Below are positions 55,132 through 64,000 of a DNA stretch of 64,000 nt, piece after piece. The DNA comes from Hippasteria phrygiana (Eukaryota > Echinodermata > Asteroidea > Valvatida > Goniasteridae). The notes below the pieces were generated by a model. It was given only the letters and a program-made list of their open reading frames with translations. It ran no database searches and was not told where the DNA came from. Within the stretch, counting starts at the first letter, position 1. Every line of letters begins with the position of its first letter. The position numbers and the translations under genes are program-made. Location: the NCBI GenBank assembly GCA_037893225.1, contig JAZGUH010000556.1, forward strand, positions 682,001-746,000, read 5' to 3'.

Positions 55132-57175
55132 GAAAATTACTAGGTTCTGTAAAATACGCGCACATGTGGGCACTCACACGCTAGAGAGTGTAAGTTCGTG
55201 GTGTTGGTGACGATTTTTTTGTGGATCCCGTGATGTTCGTTATGGCATTCTTCTGTATTTTGAATTGAAACATGACATTAGGCCAAGTAAAAAAAAAACC
55301 TGTTTAGCGTCCGGGTTTTGTTAAAGGAGGAGGTGCTTTTTATTTATTTTTTTTAAGTTGGTCGCAATTTTTTTTTTTCCATTTAATTTTGCACTGGTAA
55401 AAATAAAATAAAAAATCCAGGCAGCCTCGAAAAAAGGAAGTTTGTGGGGGAATGCTAAACATGTTTTTTTATATTTATTACTTCGCCTTACATTTGTGTA
55501 AATAAAAATCACTGAATTCAGCTAATTCCTTGTCAAATCCTTGTCAAAATGACATTTCTATAATCTTTTAGCTTTTTAAATTAGTACTTACACATTCTTC
55601 ACTGCAATAAACGTTAGTTATTTTTTTTACAGTGAACAGGAACCAAACAGCTCAAAACTCTTTTAGAAATTCCCAAATCACCACTTTTAAAAATTCTACC
55701 TGAATACTAAATATCCTAAACAATTTCCCCATAGTCGTTTTTGGTCTCATCCAGCCTCTTCATCATTAAGGAGGTTAGCAAGGTCTTTGTTAAGGTCCAC
55801 ATTAATTGCCTCCTCTCCAACGACCACCAGAAAAGGTTCCCCCCCCCCCCCCCGGGGATGAAAGCCGAGCATTTTTCACGCCCTCAATGCGATGATTACC
55901 GTGGGTCTAACATGCAGCCCATGCAAATTAAGGCAGACCGGACAGTACTGGAAGCTTTTGTGTTGGAACCGGCTCCACTATCTCGGAGATGACGATGATG
56001 CGTAGTCGGTGGTTTGTGTTACGGGCCCTGTGAGGCCTGGTGCCCGCCCCCCCCCCCCCCTCGTCCCTCCCCCGTTTTTGATTTTGGCCCACTTGAATGG
56101 CAATTTGGCCCAGCACTCAAGTACGTGCCGCACATAATGGTCGCGCAGTGAGACCCACTCCAGTCTGCTCCAGGCCAGCGCGCCAACTACTTGACATCTC
56201 TTTTTTCGGGTTGGAAGTGGGCCACGCTGCGGTGTAATTACAGACGGATGGTGGGGGGGGGGGGGGGGGGGGGGAGCCTGGACCTGGGATACGGTGTACA
56301 GAATGCTAATCATGTCTGCGTCTTTCATCCCTTTGATGTGCGCATGCATAGGGGAGTCCCATCATGAGGAAAGTGGAGTATGACCACACACACACATACA
56401 TACATCTAGCGCACGTATGCGTCGATACCGCATGCATAACAAAACCCACACACAAAAAAAGGTCACGACAAAAAGGCCGAAGCCAGTTATGCATGACAAT
56501 ATGCCGCGTGCATAGGGGCTGCTTGAAATTCCCTTGCTCATATCATTGTGCACAATATGCTCTAATTCCACAAACTCCTTTATCATACTCAACACGTACA
56601 AGACCAGAACTATTTTCCTAAGCGCGGGATCATTAACACACGCACAGCAGAAACATTTTCAGGCAAATTTTATCAGTAAGTATTAAATTTCATCAATTTG
56701 TTAGAGTTGACAACGCAGTTGCGGGTAGTGTTCATGCTCGTGATTCTTAGAATTCTTTTTTTTAAATGAAATCATCCAATACAAGGCTAAAAGCCACTCT
56801 AGGTAAAGGGTTTACAATCAGAGATGGCAGGGTTGGCGGCATTTTGAATTGCCAACCCTACCACCCTTTACGGTTTCATAGTTCATATACATACATTCCT
56901 GTGGACATTATATTTTTTATCATCCACTATCCAAGTCATAAGAAGAAAAAAAAGCAGCAAAAAAGCCATCCATTTTGACAATTTTGTGCATGTTCGTTTG
57001 TGCTTATTTTGGATTGTTAATTCAAAATAAGCCAGTGTTTTAGAGGTCTTCAAACACAATTTTCTAGAAGCTGAGAGCATTTAGGACAGAACTATTTCTT
57101 TAGGAGGATTGGAACTGTACCATCTTATAAACAGTACCGGTAAACTTTTAGAGTGAAGCTAATCAATTTTTATCA
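55132..57175. other. no gene recognised; rich in homopolymers
   Basis: C or G runs at 55838, 56048 and 56252 (about 22 G) and an (AC)n-like stretch at 56385-56400. A short LINE 3'-end match (ACAAGGCTAAAAGCCACTC) lies at about 56783. ORFs at 55978-56620 read through the homopolymers and are not credible. Confidence 0.42.
56824..56868. repeat. GGCAGGGTTGGC hairpin, copy 4
   Basis: GGCAGGGTTGGCGGCATTTTG and AATTGCCAACCCTACCACCC, followed by TTTACGGTTT, the beginning of the arm seen at 43060. Degraded compared with copies 1 and 3. Confidence 0.65.
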
Positions 57176-57262
57176 TCAACCACAAGAGAAACTGACTAGA
57201 TAATTTGAATGAATTTTCAAAGCGAACAAAGAAAACTAGCAGGAGCGGGATTCGAACCCCCT
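57176..57262 (-). mobile_element. SINE family A, minus-strand half of a head-to-head pair
   Basis: CAACCACAAGAGAAACTGAC, AATTTTCAAAGCGAACAAAG and AGGAGCGGGATTCGAACCCC form the tail and B box of a minus-strand copy. It breaks off inside the tRNA-like segment and joins the plus-strand copy below. Confidence 0.74.
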
Positions 57263-57266
57263 GATG

Positions 57267-57376
57267 AACAAAGAGACTGACAATTTGGGAGACCACCAAC
57301 ATAGGGCATGATAGCACAGTTGGTCGAGCGCCGGTACGGTATTCCGGAGGTCGTAGGTTCAAATCCCACTCCGCTA
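57267..57376 (+). mobile_element. SINE family A, plus-strand half of a head-to-head pair
   Basis: GAACAAAGAGACTGACAATTT, CCACCAACATAGGGCATGATA, GTTGGTCGAGCGCCGGTACG and B box GGTTCAAATCCCACTC. It lacks the usual 3' tail. Confidence 0.76.
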
Positions 57377-58663
57377 TATTATACCTTTAAACAGTGTTTT
57401 GTCGGGCTATTAAACTTATGGATTTTCTTCAATGCTTGCTGAAGATTTCGATCTCCAAGCTCTGCTCATTGTAGGGCACTCAATTATAATTTGGACTAAC
57501 TCAAGGTCACCAGGATGGTACGAACAACAAGTGCTTCCAACAAGCTTTGCTTGTTGACTCGGATCTCTTGCCCGCCGGCTTGTTTATTCTTTCCCCATCT
57601 TTCCCCGTCAAACTTTCATCCCAATCTAGAGCCCCCTCGAAATGAGCAAATGCGGACTGTTCAAGGTCAATACTGCTGCACGGCATGCAGTCATCACGAG
57701 CGACATTATCACCGTGGCAACTGCCGCATCTTGGGCCTTCTCCAGTATTAAGCAACAACAGAAGTCCGGTGAGGCTTAAAAAACCCAGGCAACAGAAGGG
57801 GGGGGGGGGGTGTGCTTCTATTTAATTAGTGCACTGAGCGTGAGCGGGAGCAGCTGAGATTTGCACCTCGTTGAATAGCGGAGGAAATCGACATGACGGC
57901 CGGAGGTTTGGGTGTAGGGTGCCGTCAGGCCAGGACACTGCCGGGGGAATTTTTATGGGGTGAAACTGGATGTGTGAATTCAGCCGGGTTTGTAAAGCCA
58001 AAAGGGTTTGACATGGGTATTACGTTTCTCAAGGTGACGATACTTAACCACTGAAAATATTTTTTTTCATCAAGCATCATTTTTTTAATGATTTCATTTC
58101 ATCTTATAAGAAACTGATCAGTACAATCCTAATACCAGAATGAAACAGAATGGTACATGTATATAAACCTTGCCTGATGATGTTCTTCCCTCTCATGAAG
58201 TACTTGTTGCTATAAAAGGTTACGCAACGTTTTACCTTTAATAGTTAGTCATTCAAGTGCTATATATGAGGGTCGACTGAAATGTTCGTACGTTGACTCT
58301 GAAGGAGTAATGCCAGATCAATGAAACTTAGCATGCATTTATTTCAACCCTTTTGATAACTAATTGCATGCTGCTGGAATCTCCCGTGAGAGAGTTGAGA
58401 CCATTCTGAGTACAGAACTTGGAATGTCAAAGGTTTCTGCTCGGTGGGGGCCCGCGTCTTCTGATCCCTGCTCAAAAGCGCACCAGGCTGGTCATAACAA
58501 GGGATAACTTGGAGCGTTTTGAAGCAGATCCAGCTAATTCCATCAAACGTTTCCGAACCCAGGATGAGTGCTGGGTCCATCACTTTGAGCCAGAGACAAA
58601 GAGGCACCCCATGCAGTGGAAACACATGTCCTCAGCCCCTTCCAAAGCAGGCCATGGTCTTTT
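57377..58663. other. no gene recognised
   Basis: Contains a G run at 57799-57811. Overlapping ORFs at 57507-57758 and 58344-58733 have no recognisable domain. 57840-58020 is GC-richer. Confidence 0.4.
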
Positions 58664-58715
58664 CAAATCACGCTCCTGCCAGTTGTCTTTGTTCACATTG
58701 AAAATTCATCATGAA
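58664..58715 (+). mobile_element. SINE family A, 3' tail fragment
   Basis: TTTTCAAATCACGCTCCTGCC, then AGTTGTCTTTGTTCACATTG and AAAATTCATC: the B-box end and tail only. Confidence 0.65.
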
Positions 58716-59594
58716 GTGGTCAAGAATGAATAAAATACTTGGATGGAGCAAGTGGCATAAATCCCTATCAAAAAATAAAAGGGATATTATAGCCACCCAA
58801 GATCAATCCAAAAAACTGTCAGCCTAAAAAGATTGTTTTAAAGTGGGCAGTTTTGGGGAGGGCTCAAGCGGGGTTGCACAAAGTTCAGATTCCCCCTACC
58901 CCCACCCCCCCCTCAAAAAAAAATTACCTTTATTAGTAAATGAAATTGAAATTGCAGGAATGTCGGAGATTTTTTGGTTTTAATTTGTTTGAAAAATTTC
59001 CAAAGAGTTTCCGAAAGGATTTTCAAACATTACACTCTCAGAAAGTGATCCCAAAAATGTTAGGCCCCCTGACGAAACTTTCAGACATGTGAGGAATGCC
59101 AACATTTGATGAGGGGAATTAATACGCTCCTTCTGCACTCAGTAAAAACAAAGAGCATACTGCCAGCGATCCCCGTCCCGCATTTCGTCTGGCAAATTAC
59201 CAGTCTTGTACCCCCCCTTCTTTCTATCTCGTCCAGACTGCTGATGACATCTTTGTTTTTATCGAGCCCCTTCAAGTCGGTTTTCATCAAGATGCCAATA
59301 CATTAGCCAACGGCTGACAAGTAGATTGCATTGGCTGGCCGTTCCATGCAATCTGATTGGTCCAGAAGGACTGGCCATCATTGTGGGCTTGTGGGGAGTT
59401 TATTACCCCCATACGTTGATGCAAGGAGTTTTAAACACTGCTCTAACATTCCTATGACCCCAACCTAGATCTCTGTGTCGAGTTACGTTCCACGCAATAT
59501 CAAATAGTTCCACTTCCAATGTATCTTCTAAGATTACAATTTTCGTTCATTTCTGGAGACCGCCGCTACCTGCCGGAGCCACAAATTCCATCTT
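58716..59594. other. no gene recognised
   Basis: AT-rich with a C/A run near 58905-58925. No matched repeats. Confidence 0.42.
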
Positions 59595-59845
59595 AAGGGT
59601 AGTGTACACGATTGGTAATCCTCCCAAATTCTTTTTACTGAATTATTACAAAATACCTGACTAGACTGTAAGTTAAAAGCAGTCCCAATCATCCTGTGAA
59701 ATGATTGCACCTGGTGTGCTGTCAATTTCAAGAAATGTTGACATTTATATCGTTTTCAAACGATTGTCGGCCGAACAATCTTTGGGGAAAAAATAATCGA
59801 TACTGCCCTCTATTGACCGAATGTAGTTTGTCCGTGTTGTGGCTA
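59595..59845 (-). mobile_element. AAAGGTAG element, minus-strand partial copy
   Basis: AAGGGTAGTGTACACGATTGG is one end. CATCCTGTGAAATGATTGCA, CACCTGGTGTGCTGTC and AAACGATTGTCGGCCGAACA follow in the reverse order of 44430-45037. It stops after CCCTCTATTGACCGAATGTAG. Confidence 0.75.
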
Positions 59846-60010
59846 AAATGGGTCGAGTGGTAAGACATCTGCACTAGAAAGCAGGAGGTCGTGGGTTCGA
59901 GTCCCACCCGAGTGATTTTTTTCCCAAACAATCTCTCTCAGGACAACACCGAGTATACAGTGTTTAGAAAATACGTAGTTGAAGGGCAAAACCCAATATA
60001 GAAAAAAATT
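59846..60010 (+). mobile_element. SINE family C, third copy
   Basis: GGTCGAGTGGTAAGACATCTG (A box), CTAGAAAGCAGGAGGTCG, B box GGGTTCGAGTCCCACC, then ACACCGAGTATACAGTG and GGGCAAAACCCAATATAG. It abuts the preceding element. Confidence 0.76.
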
Positions 60011-60530
60011 ACTTGAAACGACATAACATTTAACCCCCCAAAAAGACATCAGCTAGAATTAATATTAAGTTAAATTAATTTTGTTAGCGAAACCATACTA
60101 CGCTGTGGTGACCTTTCCCCATGTCCCGACTTGCAGTGTGACATCATTCTTTGAAGGTCCACTGTCGGCATGATATTGCTACGGCAACTGAAATCCCATT
60201 ATTAAAAATCAAATTTTTGTTCCTTTTATCAGAATCTTTTAATGTTAACCCTAACTCCCTAGGGTGTGAGGAAAATCATATTAAAATTGGAGGATTCAGG
60301 ACTGTTTGGGTTAATGTGAAATTTGTTCAACTTGTAATGTTTAAACGACTGTGATTTTTAATGAGAATATTATTATAGACTATTATTTTTTTAATACTGA
60401 TATATTTTTGCGTAGCCAGAGATATTGGAATGAAAGGCCTTCGGGTCACAGTTTTTAGGTAAACTTTTTTCTATTCCAGGCATATGCCTCTGGCTTTTGC
60501 CCTTGTTTTTGTTCTGTTTTATGCCACCTA

Positions 60531-60580
<50 letters not shown>

Positions 60581-60619
60581 TCCTGTAATATTTGTCTTTC
60601 AAGATTTCTGTAGATTTTT
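60011..60619. other. no gene recognised; ends in (AAT)n
   Basis: AT-rich. An (AAT)n microsatellite of about 15 units lies at 60532-60578. Confidence 0.6.
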
Positions 60620-60641
60620 GCCAGATCCTATAGAATCTTTT

Positions 60642-61031
60642 ATAACACCTCATCCACAGATTCTGTGTCTTGATTGGCCGAGAGCGAGTCACATGGCATT
60701 TTCTATTTTTGCTATCTTCCTGTACACGGCCAAAAGTACTATACCCGTAGCAACCAAAGTACTATACCCATAGCAACCAAAGTACTATACACATGGCGCG
60801 GTATGTGTGTGCAGATGCATGCAGGTGTGCGCGTTGAGCGTAACGCGTATTGTTCCAAAGTGCCAGCGCTACAGAGCTGGGTTTAAACATTTCGTTAAGG
60901 GGTGGTTTTGAAAAGAACAAATAAATTTTCCACTAATTTTGTATTGAAACAGAAGTCAATTTTAACTGTATTTAGATTTATATAATGTTAAATTTTTTAA
61001 ATCAAGCAGAATCTGTGGGTGAGGTGTTATC
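60642..61031. repeat. outer inverted repeat ATAACACCTCAYCCACAGA
   Basis: ATAACACCTCATCCACAGATT at 60642 and AATCTGTGGGTGAGGTGTTAT at 61010-61030 are inverted, and the match extends through TCTTGATT / AATCAAGC. It encloses a 23-bp tandem (60733-60793). A large hairpin follows directly to the right. Confidence 0.78.
60733..60793 (+). repeat. 23-bp tandem, about 2.6 units
   Basis: Units of the form AAAGTACTATACCC followed by ATAGCAACC. Confidence 0.85.
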
Positions 61032-61035
61032 AAAC

Positions 61036-61198
61036 AAATATTTACTGCTTTTATCTCGTGGTGTGGTAAAACTAGCCTCCCTCGGTGATCCATGGAGCAT
61101 TCTATTTTCCCTCGGCTTCGCCTCGGGAAAATAGAATGCTCAATGGATCACCTCGGGAGGCTAGTTTTACTACAGCACTCGAAGCAGTAAATATTTGT
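61036..61198. repeat. 160-bp hairpin
   Basis: The left arm from AAATATTTACTGCTT to CATTCTATTTTCC pairs with the right arm GGAAAATAGAATGCT to GAAGCAGTAAATATTT. The loop is CTCGGCTTCGCCTCG. Arms differ by only a few bases and small indels (for example TTTTATC versus GAGTGCT-type sequence next to the ends). Recent inverted duplication or a foldback MITE. Confidence 0.88.
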
Positions 61199-61437
61199 AT
61201 AATAGGATCTATATTATAGGAATCCTACAATCTAGATTCCATAAGATTCTATCTTACGATATCCCTACAGATTTGTTTGGTTTCATCTGTATTAAGATTT
61301 CTGCTGAGTTCATTGCGATTCTCCAGTGATTCCCCTTAAAACACTCACAGTGTTACATGCTAAGCATTGAAGTTTCTGTTAACCAAACTGATGAACTTTC
61401 TGTACGTATACAAATGCAATACCATGCAACACTACTA

Positions 61438-61840
61438 TAGGGCTGTGCATCCAAACCTGGTACTCGACTACCCGACTGCTAATGTCTGGAACCGGTTTCA
61501 GATTATGAAATCGAGTACCCGTAACCGACTTAACATATTACTTAGTCATTTCTCAGACAATGAAAAATCAACCAGGATTCATGGAAAAACAAAACAGATT
61601 AATGTCTATGACGCTTGTAAAAAATGCAATTTACACCGTAAAGCTATAGAGCTCACTGTACACACTTGCAGCTTGCTGCATTCATGCACCAATGTTGTAG
61701 TGTTAACGTGCGGACCTTTACAAACAATATGAACAGCAATTTCTGTTAAATTTTTGGGATTGGCTTTCTTGAACGAGCATCCATGCTGTTTTTTCAATCG
61801 GGTACCCGATTCCTGTACTAACCGTAAATGCACGTCCCTA
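61438..61840. mobile_element. hAT-like element with GGGTACCC motifs, copy 2
   Basis: TAGGGCTGTGCATCC and TGCACGTCCCTA are the ends. AACACTAC occurs at 61428-61435 and at 61841-61848, two bases off perfect abutment on the left. CTGGAACCGGTTTC, GAGTACCCGTAACC and CAATCGGGTACCCGATTCC match the 53830 element in reverse order. The ORF at 61367 lies across it and has no domain. Confidence 0.72.
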
Positions 61841-61847
61841 AACACTA

Positions 61848-61999
61848 CATATGAAGACTTCAGGCGCAAAAGCCACTAAACGCCAACAAAAAATATATGA
61901 TTATTGTATACTAGGAACTGAAAGCTTTCACTTGATATTGTTTTTGTATTTTCAATGGAAGCGGCATTTAGCGGCTTTTGCGCCTGAAGTCTTCATATG
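61848..61999. mobile_element. CATATGAAGACTTCAGGCGC MITE
   Basis: CATATGAAGACTTCAGGCGC then AAAAGCCACTAAA on the left pairs with TTTAGCGGCTTTTGCG then CCTGAAGTCTTCATATG on the right. Arms of about 33 bp with one mismatch; total about 152 bp; AT-rich loop. Abuts the right duplication of the preceding hAT-like element. Confidence 0.85.
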
Positions 62000-64000
62000 C
62001 ACCTTTCATTTATTCATGCACAGAACATGAAAATACGTCAATTTGGCTGCAAAGCTGATTTATACGCCGCATGTGAACTATAGCTGTCAAAAACAAAACA
62101 GCCCACCGAGTACGTTGGGGATATTTTCCAGCTAAATTGCCAACTTTCCGTGGGATTAGAGCTACTATTGACATGGCTACATGTTGCTTTATCGCACCCT
62201 TAAGGATGCTCCGATCGCGAGCGGTACATCTTCACAGCTCTATTAAAAACCCAAGATGGAAAGGGAGAAAACATAACCCTCGTCCAGCCAGCGCGTGGCT
62301 TAGGAGAATTTAATACTCGGTCCATCAGAGGCGGCGGTGGATTGATTTCAATTGTAGGCAAACAGCCCAGGGGCATTATGGGATTGGGACGGTTTTGTTT
62401 TTACAAGGTGCCACTGCCGGTTTGGTGGACCAACATGAAACGACTCTCGTAGAAGTTAAACTCGGCCAGCAGTTGCGAGGCGTCATTTGACATTTTTTAG
62501 ATCGCTTCTATACTGACATGTAAGACATTTCTATAAAATTGTTTAAAACTGTTGAGTTTGTGGGAACTTGGCCAACTACGTGTATCTGTCAGCCAATGGA
62601 CTTCTATTTTATGGGTCATTGGCCTTTTTCCTGCACCAGTAAGCACCAGAATACACAAAGATCAGCACATATTTTCAAAAATTTCCCAGGATACACCAGA
62701 GACACCGAGTACAAAACGTTTAACAATTATTGTTGGTTGTGTGCTTCTTTTCTCCTCCCCCCCCCCCAAACTTGACGAGAAATCGCCGCCACTGAGCAGA
62801 ATCCCTTTAACTTTTTTTCCCCAACTGACCCTACTTCAAATGGAAAAAAACTGGGAAACACAAAAATAACAAAATTACATTATACTTTCAAAAACCAAAC
62901 TCCCCGAAACCCTTGACAGAGGCAAGTTGCCATCATACAAACAGAGATTTGTTCTCGTCCAATCATCCGTCGAAACTCTACACCCGAATTGACACAACTC
63001 GATACCTTATGCATTCATGTTCACAACTCATGATTTCCCCAAAACCGTCTCTAAATTGAATTGTTTGTTTGTCTGGCAATTTGAATCATTTTGAAAAACT
63101 AGACTGAAACACTTCAACATGCTGCAATCGTGGTTGTGGGCCGGCAACTAATTCTCCAATTTAATATCAGCAATCCGGACAAAACAATTTTGCGGCGTAC
63201 AGTTACAAAGCTCAACATTAATCTCGCAATCTTATTCATCATGGGAATTTGTTTCAAACCATCCGATGCAAAAAATAAATAAGGTCAGTGCCCTACATGC
63301 TAAACGGTCACCAGAACTCGGCTTGCATTCTAGATTTTCGAGAAGAGCTAAAACTTTTTAACATTGCTCCAAGGTAAAATATTTAGTCCGTCATTGTTTT
63401 TTCATGCTGCGACGAACCCCAAGTAATTGAATACTTTGGTAATTGGTAATTGACTAATTGATCGATAGATTGATAGATTTATTTATCAAAATACGCTAAA
63501 TACGCGTATGTCAGACAACAATTGAGTTGTACAAACATGTTTTGTTTTGTCTCATCATGATAAGACAAGTACATGTAAACAAGTGATTTCAGCAACTCGG
63601 AGCAAATAGAAAAACACATTTTTGTCAACGCGTTCCATTACCCAGCTCAGGCGATGAGAAATTCGCCCGTTACCGCATGCCTGCCTGACAGCCACGTTCA
63701 TTGCTCTCGCAAAATGCGGCCTGCCTGCCGCGTGCTTCTTCTTCTTCTAGTTTTTTTTTACAGTAATAATGTCAATGCTCCGTCAACATTTGCAAGAGAC
63801 AGGAAACAGGTTGTGGCCTTATTAGGAAGGCATGAGTAAAGACCAGGTGCTTGACTGTGTTCACTGGCAGTCATTTCGCCGATTTGCATTGAAGCTCCGA
63901 GGCTTTTTTCGTCGAGTCTTCTCTTTCCCCCGCATCTCAACTCTTCGATGCTTGCTCGACTGCTCGCTTATTCACTCGTCTCTCTCTTATTTTTTTTCTC
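62000..64000. other. no gene recognised; single-copy-like DNA to window end
   Basis: 62080-62470 and 63600-63720 are GC-richer. A C run lies at 62757-62767. ORFs at 62539-62869 and 63654 have no domain. No repeat ends were matched. Exons or regulatory modules of a flanking gene could lie here unseen. Confidence 0.36.

Overview
This window looks like repeat-rich nuclear DNA from a marine invertebrate. It is AT-leaning with very many homopolymeric G/C tracts, no operons and no long ORFs. Almost everything recognisable is a transposable-element fragment: tRNA-derived SINEs, a 5S-rRNA-derived SINE, 5'-truncated non-LTR retrotransposon ends, and a dense set of short inverted-repeat elements (MITEs). 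The repeat style, especially the family beginning GGGGCCAATTTCATAGAGC and rich in GCTTAGCA motifs, resembles what I associate with echinoderms, possibly a sea star. That assignment is an inference from memory and was not tested.

Layout. 1-5.4 kb: SINE copies and two TGTGACCCGC MITEs. 5.4-13.5 kb: a 25-bp minisatellite, a LINE tail, a SINE whose internal module has been tandemly amplified, an AGAAAA-rich inverted-repeat element and a 5S-derived SINE. 13.5-14.3 kb: SINE, hairpin and a foldback element with a 12-bp tandem array. 16.8-24.5 kb: a LINE tail, an AAGGACTTTC-rich element, GCTTAGCA MITEs, an AATAAGCCAG MITE and an element with TTA target duplications. 25.7-27.8 kb: a second foldback element, a TTAA-flanked (piggyBac-like) MITE, and a broken THAP zinc-finger coding exon inside nested inverted repeats. 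29.5-32.9 kb: the most complete LINE fragment, a damaged AAAGGTAG element, a hAT-like element carrying a nested MITE, and a Harbinger-like MITE. 33.5-34.1 kb: a G-rich minisatellite. 34-49.6 kb: more SINE and MITE copies. 52-62 kb: a LINE tail, SINEs, two GGGTACCC hAT-like elements, a pogo-like end and a large hairpin. 62-64 kb: apparently single-copy DNA.

I found no convincing intact host protein-coding gene, rRNA gene or functional tRNA gene. The only protein homology I can defend is the THAP domain and the C-terminal reverse-transcriptase region of a Jockey/CR1-like LINE; both are broken. The window is best read as intergenic or intronic DNA shaped by successive TE insertions. Element boundaries are by eye; those with target-site duplications are the most secure. 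In the long stretches listed as 'no feature' I saw no convincing gene or element, but single-exon fragments or enhancers could be missed.
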